NCBI GenBank assembly: GCA_018340375.1
Contig: JAFFJZ010000009.1
Location: forward strand, 1,240,001 to 1,304,000
Origin: Gonatopus flavifemur
Lineage: Eukaryota > Arthropoda > Insecta > Hymenoptera > Dryinidae
Direction: 5' to 3'
Length of the DNA: 64,000 bases
The number at the start of each line of letters is the position of its first letter. Within the stretch, counting starts at the first letter, position 1. Shown piece by piece: positions 23,361 through 34,985 of this stretch. Below the pieces are notes generated by a model. That model had not been told where the DNA came from and did not search any database. It saw only the letters and a list, made by a program, of their open reading frames with translations. The position numbers were made by a program, and so were the translations under genes.

Positions 23361-24990
23361 TGTTTGAGATTCATTAGTTTTTCCACAAAGATCGAACGGT
23401 TCACCTTTCTGTTGACCTTGACCCAATACAACTGAAAAATCAAGGAAAAATCATGCATTTTAAAGAGCAACGCGTAGAAAAGTTTCCCCTCTTTATTTCT
23501 TGAAAACGTTACTGAGTAAAATACTGAAATTCCTGAGCCGAAGTTCAAAAATCTTAATTTTATGTTCCTCTCTCTATTTTATGGATGATTCATCCTTCTT
23601 CACGGGTGAAAATAAGAACAATGTGAATCGTTTCATTTTTGATAAAGTAAAAAAACTTATGAATATTATCAGGTTTGGTAGAAATCACCAATTGTCGCCC
23701 TATATGTTTCTCCTTGCCGAAGTCAATTGCCATTACCTCCTGCGATAATGACTGCAGTCAATGAGTTTTTTAACAGAAAAATCATATCTTCCAGACCCAG
23801 TTCAAAAACGCTCTCTTTGTAATGTTTTTTTTTCTTAATTTGAGTAGGTAATCTCAAACGTGATCGTAAATGTGAAATATTCTATTGATAGTATTCTAAA
23901 GTCTTGATGTTTTACTTTCGAGTGATCGTATGATAAACAACAAGATTATAATATTATTACTGTTATAATATTGCGAAATATAGTACTTCTGATGTTACCA
24001 TTTAATATCCATACACGCAACATTAAAGCAAAGTTATATAAGTATTTTTTTGCATCAGAACTATTATTGCAACAATTACTCAAGATAGTGAGACTTTAGC
24101 AAGAATAATAGTATCCTTTGAAGTTCGAAAGAAAATAAGTTTTCGTTTCAAATTTTTGCCGTATGTAAAAATGATCTCGAATGTGATTTTAAATATGGAA
24201 GGAACCATTGAAAGTATTTGAAGTTCTTGATGTTTTACATTTAAGTAATCTTATAAGCACCAATGTTATAATGTTACTACTTTTATAATATTGTGATAGT
24301 ACTTGTGATGCTACTATTTAATATCCATACCCGTAGCAGGGTAGCAAAATAAAATAAGTCTATTCTTCCATATGAATTATCATCGCATAAATAATCATGC
24401 GGGAATATTTATTATGCAAGAATGGAATTATGTAATTCTGGTCAAAATTTATAGAAGGTAGCGTCAAAACTTGAGCGAATTTTCATCATGCAGTTGAAAA
24501 CTGAAGAGTATAAAAGAGTATAATATTTGAAGAGTATAAAAGAGTATAATATTTGAAGAGTAAAATATTTATAAGAATTTATTCACTATTACTCCTTTCA
24601 ACAATCACTCAAGTTTGCGAGTCTTGTGTGAGAATATTTTTCTTTTTTCCTCCAAAGAGAAGAAGTCTTCGTTTTAAATTTTCCTTATACAATAAAGTGA
24701 TCTCAAATGTGATTTTAAAAGATGAAAGAAATCATCAAAAGTATTTGAAATTTTTCTAATGTTTTACTCTTAATCGTATGAACGCCGATCTTATAATATA
24801 ATTATTTCTTAATGTTGTAAAGTTCAATACTTGTGATGTTTATTTTGTTTTTATACCCGTGGCATTACAGCGAAATTAGATCAGTTCATTCTTGCATAAG
24901 AACTATCATCGCATGGATGACTTCGCGAAAATAGTTATTGTGTGGAAATGGAATTACCTAATTTTGCTATAAATCCATACATATTGAAGG

Positions 24991-26749
24991 ATTCTGTTAG
25001 AGCCTTGCATTGTGATGGCAGCGATATTGACGCAATCTTACAATTACTTCTTTTTCAATTCATAATACAATATTGTAAAAGTAATTCGCATAAATATTGT
25101 TGAAATATCACTCAACACCCTGGTAAAAAACGTCCATTGGATCCCATTGACTAATATCAACTTGGTAACGGTGAGTGACCATTAAAACCATTCAAAAACT
25201 GGTTTCTGATGAACTTAGATGAGTACTAATGGTCATTAACATTTGGAAACTTTTGTATTGAATTTTATCAAGCGATTGGATTCGATGGACTTTTAACCAA
25301 GACAACAGAATATTGCCGCAATTTACTTGTAATTGTATCTTGTAATATTCCCATAGTAATTCCTTTTAAGATAGCATTTATATCGTTGCAGCATAAATAT
25401 AAGATTCTACTAGAAATTCTCAGTGGGTATATATATATATGAAAGTTGATATTTTTGTGATATAATAAAATTCCAATGTTTTTCAATAAATTTTGCTTTG
25501 AATAATTTCACTCTGGTCCTGTAATTCACCTCATGAATTTCATTTCATATAATTTTTTTTACTATAAATCTAGGAAAGATATTCATACATAATACTGATA
25601 TTCATAATTGTGTAATTATTGATGAATTATAAACAACTTCAAATATCTAACGTCATGCATACATTATTGGACAATATGATTGAGTCTTGACGATGCAATC
25701 AAAGTGTGCTTGAAACTGCACGTGATGTATTGAAGATGGTACAATGATGGATACATTATGCTCTAGTCTAAAATGTATGCATCATTGATCAATGATGTGT
25801 TCACTTCTTATATAGTTGATTGTGAAATCGTGAACGACTTCAAAGCATCCATAATTATACAATGATTGGCCCATTTTGTTTTCCGGGTAACCTTATTATA
25901 CCCTACAATATTTTCTGAATATTGCTGAATTCTCTTAAATAATAAGATGAATCATTGATACCCCTCAAAATTACACACTTCCCAATAAACATACAAATCT
26001 TGAAGACATCTAAAAGATGTCTAAGAAAAGACATCTTTTCGACATTTCTAAAAGACAACTTATAGACTTCTTTTAGATGTCTCACTGAAGACATTTTTGA
26101 GAAGTCTCTTGAAGTAATCTTAAAGATGTCCGATAGATTTTATTTCAAAGATGTCTTTAAAGATTCGATAAAAGACATCTTTTAGATATCCTGAAAATCA
26201 AAATCACAATATAATTAATATAATAATATACCGATAATGATTATAGGCCTGAATTGAAAAAAATATCAATTTTGATATAGAATCAAATAATTGGCGACTT
26301 CCAATATAAAAACTTTTATAATCTCATAGTGTGCATTGTTTCTACTGACCAAATTGGATCACGTTGGACCACAATTGATATTGCACGGATTGAAAACCTA
26401 ATTCGTTCAAGTACTCCTGCTTAAAGAAATTTATTGAACCAATAGAATCTGCATCGGAATCAGTGGGTTCAATGAGATATTGTGAACAGGCGTACAAGAA
26501 AATTCTACGGTCATAGTTTGTAATTCCAAAAAAACACGAAGGTCCAAAGAATATTCAGTGGAGATGCATTGAACGTCCGGACATTGGATGTTCCGAACAT
26601 TCCTTGAACATAAATGTACGTATAATGAACGTGAATTTCACCTAAAAGATCTGTGTCTTGGGGAAGTTACAGGGATGGAATATATAATTCGCAAGACATT
26701 TTCAGATCATGTATTTATATGATCTGAATTCAGATGAATATGTATTCAG
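24991..26749. other. No gene; AAGATGTCTT-rich repeat at 25990-26195
   Basis: AT-rich sequence. From 25990 to 26195 the words AAAGATGTCTT and AAGACATCTTT alternate densely, so the stretch can fold on itself many ways. The same words occur at 37196-37320, 58389-58671 and 62110-62175. Nothing else is recognised. Confidence 0.45.
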
Positions 26750-26764
26750 ATGATACCATGTATT

Positions 26765-26950
26765 CATGGACAATAGTGAGTATACCCTGTAACAATGAAC
26801 AATATTGGATATAGTTGATAAATACCATGTATCGATGAACAATATTGGATGTAGTTGATCGATACCATGTATTCATGAACAATATTGGATACAGTTGACC
26901 GATGCCATGGATCGATGAACAAATTTGGATATAGTTGATCGATACTACAT
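26765..26950 (+). repeat. 40-bp minisatellite within the foldback arm
   Basis: GAACAATATTGGAT recurs at 26797, 26837, 26877 and 26917, exactly 40 bp apart, with GATACCATGTAT between. The mirrored array is at about 32820-33010 in the other arm. Confidence 0.8.
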
Positions 26951-28397
26951 ATCCTTGTGGAAGGTCACATTTAGGTTGTTTGAACTGTATATATGAACCT
27001 TGATGTTGATTTTATTTATGGAAATTGCAATTGTAGATCTCTTTCAATTTCATTAAACTATTTTGAATTAAATCTTACGAAAGCTTCTCAAATTGATATT
27101 TCAGTACTGGATGTACTGAAAATCATTTGAGTACTTTGGTTTGATTTTTTATGAAACAGTTTGTTTCTTGTGATTTATCAAGGTATACAAAAAATGTTTG
27201 AAAAACTCCAGTAATTTTACACTTTTGAATCATGAAACATTTATTCTGATACATAGTTCAAAGTGTTTTGTCTTTTTAGATACCCAAGAACGTTTCAAAC
27301 AAAACATTTTGTTCTAAGTATCTAGATTTCATTGAAAACATATGTCATTCAATGAAATATTTCCATCAAAGTCTCCTTGTATTGTGAGAATTTCCTTCAG
27401 ATTCATATACTCTTATTAAAATACATTGAAAATCTAAATTATTCTTTGACTTATTTTTCATGGGCTTTTTTGATGGCTTATGTATATGTCTATCAATCGT
27501 ATAAAACTAATATACAACTGTCCAATTTCATTGTAAAATATAACACCTTTTCATGTATACATCTCATACATCTGTACCGTTTACTGTGAAACATTCATTA
27601 TATTTCGAACATTTATCACAATTAATGAAATTATTATACATAATTCAATCTAACATAAGCAAGATATACTGAATGTTTCAGAATAAAGGCCACAGGCCAC
27701 AGATATATGAGATGGGTACATGAAAAGGTTATTATTAAGCAATAAAATTGGATAGTTGTATATTAGTGTTATACGATTGATAAACATATACATAAGCCAT
27801 TAAGAAAGCCCATGAAAAATAAGTCAAGGAATAATTTAGATTTTCAATGTATTCTAGTAAGAGTATATGAATCTGAAGGGAACTCCCACAATACAAGGAG
27901 ACTTTGATGAAAATATTCCATTGAATGACATATATTTTCAATGAAATCTAGATACTTAAAACAAAATGTTTTGTTTGAAACGTTCTTGGGTATCTAAAAA
28001 GACAAAACACGTTGAACTATGTATCAGAATAAATGTTTCATGATTCAAAAGTGTAAAATTACTGGGGTTTTGTAAACATTTTTTGTATAACTTGATAAAT
28101 CACAAGAAACAAACTCTTATAAAAAATCAAACCAATGTAACGAGACTGTTAAATTCCCATCAAATTTCTCTCTCTCTCTCTCTCCTCCTTTTCTCTTTCT
28201 TCCCTCAAACCCCTAAAAAAAAAATACTACCATAACTACACCTCAAAATCTAACCCTCACGCGGAAGAAAACTGAAAGTGATCGATCCCTATACAAAAAT
28301 TAGAAGGTAAAACAGAGCCCTTCTCAAATATACCACAATACCATCCTTAAAGGGTAAATCAATCATCATCCATTCTTTCATTCCCTTATTCTTAGCG

Positions 28398-28574
28398 ATG
28401 AGTCTGGAAGAAGGGTTATGCTGTCGCTTCTCCCCGATGCACCGTTACACCCTGCATGAATACTTGAGCATGCCGATTTTTTCCGATGCGCTCCGAATAC
28501 TATCAAAGACAATTTCTGCCTGCACGCGTCTATCTCTTACAAATACAATTAAAGAGACCCTTAGATTCAAATAA
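28398..28574 (+). CDS. Small ORF of element A (58 residues), doubtful
   Basis: ATG to TAA, in the more GC-rich part of element A. The product begins M-S-L-E-E-G and includes IFSDALRILSKTISACTRLS. Element B has a 67-residue frame at a similar distance from its 5' end. The two can be loosely aligned (a shared helix-like pattern ending L-x-E-x-L-R), which is weak support that both are real first exons. No known domain. Confidence 0.25.
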   Translation: MSLEEGLCCRFSPMHRYTLHEYLSMPIFSDALRILSKTISACTRLSLTNTIKETLRFK

Positions 28575-29661
28575 AAGAATATATAGACCTTTGAACCAAA
28601 AGAAATGTCGCCTGCAGGTATATTGAAGCAGACACGAGGTTAATCCGAGAACTGAAAATCCTTACGGTATATTCGTGATCCACCTAAAGAAAAAAAACCA
28701 TATCTCTAATAAACGAACACCGTTGTAAAAACGAACGGTGAACCTAAATGATTCAAAACCCGAAAACACGAGGGAATAAATGCGTACACTCAAGTACAAA
28801 ATTTGCTCCCTTCGTGGATCGAGATATGAATTTTCTATACAGTCTTCTTTTCCAATAAACGATCTTTGTATTCTTACCACATTCTTCTCCTATCCCTCAA
28901 TATATATTACCGATAAACTACCATATTGAATTGTGAAATTCACATCTATGCATACCAATTATCCCTACTTTCCAGAATGATTATTCACACAGAAATGTCT
29001 CACACAAAATTCATCCTCTAAATCATCTGACTAAAATTCCTCTCTCCCCTTAATCAATAATCCCATTCTGCAAAAACAAAGGAAGGTAGGCTGAGCATTG
29101 GCTGCCAACCCTCGTCAATTTTTGAACAATCACAATCCTGAAATTGTTACCGCACTCACTATCGGTCATCAAGACTACCGATATGACAATTGGACCAGGG
29201 TTGGCTCAGCATTGGCTGTCAGTGTTGATCCGATCTTGGGCAATTGGCATGTAAAAGGTCCGAAACATATCTGATTGAAACAATCAAATGATTGAGGATA
29301 GACAGATGTCCGGTTGTCAGCATTGGCAACCGACGTTGGGCCGATCTTCGACCATTGGTCGTTCAAATTCCACAAACAATAATTATATTGCCTGTAAATA
29401 ACTACAGAGACCCACAAAGCCCTATAATATGTATACCTTGATACATTGGGTCAGCATTCGCACAAGGTTGGCTCAACCGAATTTCAGGTATCTTTTTCAA
29501 TAACTAAATCCAAAGATAAACGACTTGTAACAAGAATAATTAATCATTTGCATAATATCTACACGTAGCGACATAAGATTTCGATAATTAACAAATAAAC
29601 TATTTATGCACCTTCAAATAATTAATTCAGAAGACTTTTAAAATATAACTTCTCTATTATA

Positions 29662-30955
29662 CGAGGGTGGATTGATAAGTTTCCGGCCTGACCAAGAGAT
29701 GGCGCCACTAGGCCTACCTTGAGGTGGCGTTCTATAGTACCATCCTTAGATAGCTCGTAGCTATAGTTTCAGTCCGATCGCCATGTTAGTTTAGTTTTGA
29801 GAGCACGCTGACCAAGACGCCTCTGTGTTTTTCATAAAAATGGAAAAGCTGGAAAATCGTGCTGTCATCAAATACTTTTATTTGAAGGGGTTAACGCCGA
29901 AGGAAATTAAAGAAGAGATGGACTCAACACTGGGGACATCCTCCCCATCATATTCAACCGCTAAGCAGTGGGTTTCCGAGTTTAAAAAGGGTCGTGTGAG
30001 CACCTCTGATGAGCCTCGCTCAGGACGCCCCATTGAGGTCACAACTCCAGATATGATCGAAAAAATCCATCAAATAGTGCTGAAAGATCGCAGATTAAAA
30101 GTTCGTGAGATAGCTGAGACCTGTAAGATGTCATATGAACGTGTACAAAATATTTTGCACCAACATTTGTATATGGAAAAGCTCTGTGCAAGATGGGTGC
30201 CGCGTTTGCTAACAGTCGACCAAAAATTGATTCGAAAGAACATTTCTACCGCCAATTTGGCGTTGTACAAGCGTAATCCAAGCGGATTTTTGCGTCGATT
30301 CGTAACCGTTGACGGAACTTGGGTCCACCACTACACTCCTGAAACCAAAGAACAGTCTAAACAGTGGATTGGACCAGGGGAACCAACTCCAAAGAAGGCA
30401 AAAACAATTTTTTCAGCGAACAAGGTTATGGCTACTGTTTTTTGGGATGCAAGAGGTATTATATACATTGATTACCTTGAAAAGGGTAAAACTATCACTG
30501 GTCAATACTACGCAGACTTATTGCAACGTTTGAGCCACGAAGTGAAAATTAAACGACCTCATCTGGCGAAGAAAAAAATCTTGTTTCATCACGATAACGC
30601 ACCAGCGCACACGTCAATCGTTGCGATGGCTAAAATCAACGATCTGAAGTTTGAATTAATGCCGCACCCTCCCTACTTCCCAGACCTAGCCGCGAGTGAC
30701 TATTATCTGTTTCCTAACCTCAAAAAATGGCTTGGCGGTAAGAGATTTGCGGACAATGAAGAAGTAATCGGAGCTGTAAATGGGTATTTTGAGGAGCTTG
30801 ACGAATCAGTCTATAGAGATGGCATTACTGAACTAGAACACCGCTATGAGAAATGTATCAGCCTTGGAGGAGATTATGTTGAGAAATAAAAAAAAAAAAA
30901 TTCTTAAAAACGTTGTTTTTCTTGGTCAGGCCGGAAACTTATCAATCCACCCTCG
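29662..30955 (+). mobile_element. Complete mariner element, 1,294 bp
   Basis: Terminal inverted repeats of 36 bp are identical at both ends (29662-29697 and 30920-30955), starting CGAGGGTGGATTGATAAG. TA flanks both ends as the target duplication (29660-29661, 30956-30957). Length is the canonical 1.3 kb for mariner. With perfect TIRs and an intact transposase, it is a candidate for recent or ongoing activity. It inserted into element A, making it the youngest layer of this nest. Confidence 0.95.
29840..30889 (+). CDS. Mariner transposase (D,D34D), intact
   Basis: The 349-residue product has the usual mariner length. The N-terminal half holds paired helix-turn-helix DNA-binding regions (about 1-110, with the G-R-P motif at 63-64 between them) and the W-V-P linker at 119-121. 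The catalytic triad is visible as D158 in T-V-D-G-T-W, D252 in H-H-D-N-A-P-A-H and D287 in A-A-S-D-Y-Y. There are exactly 34 residues between the last two. The usual Y-S-P-D-L reads Y-F-P-D-L here. The enzyme binds the 36-bp TIRs and performs cut-and-paste transposition into TA. The start is the ATG at 29840. The frame opens a little earlier but without an ATG. No stops or frameshifts. Confidence 0.95.
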   Translation: MEKLENRAVIKYFYLKGLTPKEIKEEMDSTLGTSSPSYSTAKQWVSEFKKGRVSTSDEPRSGRPIEVTTPDMIEKIHQIVLKDRRLKVREIAETCKMSYERVQNILHQHLYMEKLCARWVPRLLTVDQKLIRKNISTANLALYKRNPSGFLRRFVTVDGTWVHHYTPETKEQSKQWIGPGEPTPKKAKTIFSANKVMATVFWDARGIIYIDYLEKGKTITGQYYADLLQRLSHEVKIKRPHLAKKKILFHHDNAPAHTSIVAMAKINDLKFELMPHPPYFPDLAASDYYLFPNLKKWLGGKRFADNEEVIGAVNGYFEELDESVYRDGITELEHRYEKCISLGGDYVEK

Positions 30956-31561
30956 TAACTCATAGAAAATCGATTGAAAAACTCAATTGAATGAATATTC
31001 ATACCTTATTATAATGGAATATTCATAAAATGTAATAACTAATAGTCAATGCAAAACCCAATAGTTAAGGAAAATTGAACAGTTTTAATTTGAAGGTCAT
31101 CATAAAGAGGGAAAGAATATATATATAGAAAAGGATGAATAGTGATACAAGTAGAAAGGGAAATAGGCAGTACCTGAACAAGAGAAAATGGAAAATTTTC
31201 TCATAGTACAACCCTCTTCGATAAGCAAGCACAAATCCTGGAACTGCATGAGATATAACACTCCTCGAAGGTTTGCATATTTTCCATTTCCTCTGTTTCC
31301 AATACTTCCAGCCAACTCCAGCTCCACTATTAAAGTTTTTTCCCTTCCATAAAAAAACCGAGGTGATGTTATAAGTGAAGCTCGTCATGAAAATCAGAAC
31401 TGTGTTTCCTTCCTTGAGAACTGTTTCTCTCAAAAAGAAAACTTCGAGAAGTCCTTTTACGTTACTCTAGTCACTCTAGAGCAATGCAGTTTCAGATGCA
31501 TTGTTGGACCCTAGTGTTAACGTAATTTGGAAAAAGATCAAATTTAACTTTCATATTCTGA

Positions 31562-31592
<31 letters not shown>

Positions 31593-31727
31593 TTCAACAA
31601 ATTCAATTCCAAATGAATACAAGTTCTCAAACATCCGAAAGCCTCTATTTTATTTTTATTTTCTCTGTTCCTTCTTCCAATTCAGATCAAATATCTGTTC
31701 TATCGTTGTCTTTTTTTTTCTCTTTAG

Positions 31728-31972
31728 TGAAAACTCAATTAGACCGAGAGATCGAAATTCTGCAAGCCCGAGCAGACGGATGTAGAAAACGAATGAAAAC
31801 CAAACAACTCAGGATCCGCACAGAAACTCTTCCTCCAAAAGGCCCCCTCCGAAAGAAATTTATTTCTAATTGGGAAAATGACGAAAAAGTATTAAAGAAA
31901 ATTCTCCCCAAGTTAGGGAAATTAAAATTGTTTACAAGTTCCTTGGAAGCCCGGAACGAACTAAATCTATAG
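31728..31972 (+). CDS. Coiled-coil-like exon of element A (~81 residues)
   Basis: A T-rich run and TTTAG (acceptor at 31726-31727) open a frame that, with one G from an upstream exon, reads V-K-T-Q-L-D-R-E. It continues through a charged helical part, then L-P-P-K-G-P, then F-x-x-N-W-E-N-D-E-K, and ends E-A-R-N-E-L-N-L before TAG. The exon in element B has the same order: L-P-P-P-G-P, F-L-R-N-G-A-R-D-D-K, N-L-F-L-A-S-L-D-I-R-G-E-L. Conservation of the residue pattern despite diverged DNA argues that it was selected as protein. It vaguely resembles the start of a retroelement Gag, but I cannot assign a family. The upstream exon was not identified. Confidence 0.45.
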
Positions 31973-33010
31973 GAAATTTATAATAAATCAGTAAGAAATA
32001 AAAATAACAAATCATCAATGAGAAACCCTCACCCGATTCACATTTCCCAGATCTGAATGATGGAAAACAGAGCTATGTGAATTCTTTTCTTTTTCACTGA
32101 TAAAAGCTCCTAAACTGATAGATCACTCCTCACAAATCTCTAGTGTCAAATCAAAACTTATCAGAAAAAACATTAAATAAGGCTTCAAAAATCACATTTA
32201 TCATTTGTATGACAAAAGGTTATATTTTCACTACTGGGCGAACCCCAGAGGGAGAATAACCAAATCTTCCCTCCTTTTTATATTCAATTTTCATTGAGTT
32301 AGTTCTTCTCTTTTCTTTTGTTCTATCGATCTTGATTCAACACTACAAATTAAGAGATTCACCACATATACACGACACATAACTGAAGTTTTACACTACA
32401 ACTATGTAATACACTGATCAGAATGTATATTTCATGCGTTTGAAGCATAAATCAAATAATTTCTCATTTGACGATATCCTTTCCCCAGTCCTTGTCTAGA
32501 TTAATATTTCTAGCTAAAGTGGGGTTATACTAGGGAGTATCAGACTCGATGATCTGATATTTTTCCTGAAATACTTACCGAATGTTACAAAGAAAGAATG
32601 TTTCAATACTTTTGACGTAACACCAAAGTACTGAAATGATTTTCAGTACATCCAGTAATGAAATATCAATTTGAAAAGCTTTGGTAAGATTCAATTAAAA
32701 ATAGTTTTATGGAATTGAAAGAGATCTACAATTGCAATTCCCATAAATAAAATCAATATTAAGGTTCATATATACAGTTCAAACAACCTGAATATGATCT
32801 TCTACAAGGATATGTAGTATCGATCAACTATATGCAATTTTGTTCATCGATCCATGGCATCGATCAACTGTATCCAATATTGTTCATGAATACATGGTAT
32901 CGATCAACTACATCCAATACTGTTCATCGATAAATGGTATTGATCAACTATATCCAGTATCGTTTATTGTTACAGGGTATACTCACTATTGTTTATCAAT
33001 ACATGGTATC

Positions 33011-33659
33011 GAACACAGTGACTCAGATATGCGGTGTTGACTAATATTCATATGATACCTAGGATTATCAATTATTAGTATCATACAGAACTAAAGGTAT
33101 TCCAGATCAGCACAATCACTTTCGATAAGGAAATTCCGTAAGTTTCCAAGAGAATGAAATAATGATCTTGAAAGTAAACAAAAGTTTGGGCACAGACTCA
33201 GACCAAAGCATTGCAAAAAATAGAAACTTTGAGCGTCGATTTAATATATATTGAATTAAATTCACTTCCAAATTCACAATTCACTTCAAATGAAATTATA
33301 CATCGATAATTGTAAGTTCAATTCATTTCATTCAGAAAATTATATAACCTCTCACAGTACATATATCATATGAGTATATGTGATTCAAAAATTTTGAGGT
33401 TAGAAAATTACATGGATTGGAAATTTGTCAACGTCGGAATCAAATTCTATTCACTGGCACATCATTACAGAATTTTCAATACTTCGCTATATTTATCCCT
33501 AATATTATAATGATTCAGAAATTCATCGAGTCTAATTGGATCATTATTGTAACACATGGTCCTATAGAAAATCAGCGGAGGTACTCCAGAAACGCACTTG
33601 TTGCAACTTTTTCTGCCCCAGACACAAGTGTCGTTTTAGCTCAGGCCGATGAGGCATAG
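33011..33659. other. Spacer between the foldback and element B
   Basis: AT-rich sequence with no recognised gene or repeat. It ends at the ATAG target copy (33656-33659) that flanks element B. Confidence 0.4.
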
Positions 33660-34261
33660 TGTTACGTCAAAAGTCCGTGAACTTCTCAATAACGCACGAT
33701 TATTTCAAGGAATTGCCAAATCAAGTTTGACAACCCCTTTGATCACCCCGCTTTAGATAGGATTGACCTATACAAGGACCAGGGTAGGATGTTTCTCAAT
33801 GAAAATCGTTTCATATATGTTGAAATTAATATCTGTTTATTCCAGAAAAGAAAAAAGAATGAAAAGTTTGTTTATTTTTAATATTTAGGGTGCTAGGAAA
33901 TATAATCATATGATATTTTATAAAACATTTAATTGAATCGTTTAACTAGTATTCATGTAATGAGAAGAAAATATTCTAGGACATCGAGAATTGGTTGTGA
34001 TTTTTTGATCGACCAATATATTCCTTTGGGGGTTACCCAATGAAAATTAACGATCTAGGGAAAGAAATATCTCATTTCACAAAGAAAACCGTGGTTTTCT
34101 TCTGGAAACGCAATCAGCTTGTACTCCGAGGGTTACTCGGTGGTTATAAGTGATTATTCTTCCTATCGTGTTCATGACCTTATATTAGATTCAAACTCTT
34201 CAATTCCTGCTCCTTCAGGTGTTAAAACATATTTATATACCCTTTAAACACGGGAGTAAGA

Positions 34262-34462
34262 GAGAAAGATTGAAGAATAGGAAGTATCGTAGAGAAAGAG
34301 AGATATATACGAATAGAAAGAGCGAGATATATACGAATAGAAAGAGAGAGATATATGAATAGAAAGAGAGAGGTATACGAATGGAAAGAGAGGTATATAC
34401 GAATAGAAAGAGAGGTATATATGAATAGAAAGAGAGAGATATACGAATAGAAAGAGAGAGAT
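34262..34462 (-). repeat. ~21-24 bp minisatellite (GAATAGAAAGAGAGAGATAT)
   Basis: About eight to nine imperfect copies of a GAATAGAAAGAGAGAGATAT-like unit lie in a row, with variable length between copies. It belongs to element B. The regular reading frame on the minus strand is a by-product of the repetition. Confidence 0.75.
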
Positions 34463-34722
34463 ATCCGTCCTCCTGAAATACATGAAAATTTACGCGTGTA
34501 GTCGAGTATGGGGAAAGAAGGAGGGGAAAGAGGATCGCTCAGTTAGCTTCATTGCGATCGAAGGGAAATAAGGAAAAAGAAATTGGATAGGAAATCTCTA
34601 CTCAAAGAATCCTTGTACGACGAGCACTAATGCTGACAGAAGTACAAGGTTGGGATAGTAATTAGTGTTTGGAATGAGTTGTGGGAGAATTCATGGACAT
34701 GTGATTGTAGAATACTGGGTTG

Positions 34723-34985
34723 TTAATCCCAATTTTCTTTAGGAGCGAAAAGTTCGCCTCTAATATCAAGAGATGCTAGGAATAAGTTTAAGTTTTCTAG
34801 CTCTCTTGTATAACGAACGAGATTTTTGTCATCTCGCGCCCCGTTTCTCAGAAAAATTCTTAGTTTGGGTCCCGGAGGGGGAAGATCACCGCGGTCTGCC
34901 TTTTCATCCCGTTCCGCGATGCGCTGATGAATGCTACAAATTAATCTTTTAATTTGAGTTATCCTTTTGTTCACCCGGTCCCTCA
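34723..34985 (-). CDS. Coiled-coil-like exon of element B (~87 residues)
   Basis: On the minus strand, TTTTTTATAG (acceptor just above 34985) opens a frame that, with one G supplied upstream, reads V-R-D-R-V-N-K-R-I-T. It continues through a basic helix, L-P-P-P-G-P, F-L-R-N-G-A-R-D-D-K and L-N-L-F-L-A-S-L-D-I-R-G-E-L, and then a short tail before the stop. It is the homologue of the exon at 31728-31972 in element A. Function unknown. The frame has no disruption. Confidence 0.45.

Larger units (their letters stand above)
22640..24990 (+). repeat. Old, strongly diverged large tandem repeat (three to four copies)
   Basis: The phrase GATCTCAAATGTGATTTTAAA recurs in diverged form near 23850, 24172 and 24699. 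Each copy is followed by a TTGATGTTTTAC-like word, a TTATAATATT-rich part, ACTTGTGATG, and then a CATAAGAACTATCATCGCAT-like part. The 3' half is also recognisable near 22760-22850. The unequal spacing (about 320 and 530 bp) comes from extra sequence in the middle copy, including three copies of a 26-bp word GAAGAGTATAAAAGAGTATA at 24505-24565. No coding potential. Confidence 0.5.
28136..32622 (+). mobile_element. Element A: TG...CA-ended, 4-bp target duplication, unclassified
   Basis: Begins TGTAACGAGACTG and ends ACTTTTGACGTAACA. CCAA occurs directly outside both ends (28132-28135, 32623-32626). Without the mariner nested at 29662-30955 it is about 3.2 kb. TG...CA ends with a 4-bp duplication are the signature of retroviral-type integration, yet I see no internal LTR pair, no reverse transcriptase and no integrase. 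It might be a very long solo LTR, a non-autonomous LTR derivative, or something else. Content: a CT-rich start (28170-28200), a small frame at 28398, short GGTTGGCTCAGCATTGG repeats at 29080-29470, an (AT)n run at 31566-31590 and a spliced-looking exon at 31728. Element B shares both ends. Confidence 0.7.
26750..33010. repeat. Large foldback whose right arm is split by element A
   Basis: The left arm (about 26750-27600) matches, in reverse complement, 27760-28135 followed by 32623-33010. Mirrored open frames at 27377 (plus) and 27941 (minus) are just the two arms. Removing 28136-32622 and one copy of the flanking CCAA restores a continuous right arm, which matches the left-arm phrase CAAACCAAAGTACT. 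The spacer is about 150 bp. Arms are diverged by scattered substitutions, so the foldback is older than the insertion. Confidence 0.75.

Noticed and set aside
27377..27941. Mirrored frames encoding a similar hydrophobic peptide
   Set aside because: They are the two arms of the foldback. No promoter, splice or homology support.
31566..31590. (AT)n run considered as a regulatory or origin element
   Set aside because: A simple microsatellite with nothing around it to suggest function.
34262..34462. Regular short repeats considered as a CRISPR array or coding repeat
   Set aside because: Units are about 21-24 bp, contiguous and without unique spacers, in eukaryotic DNA. It is a GA-rich minisatellite.
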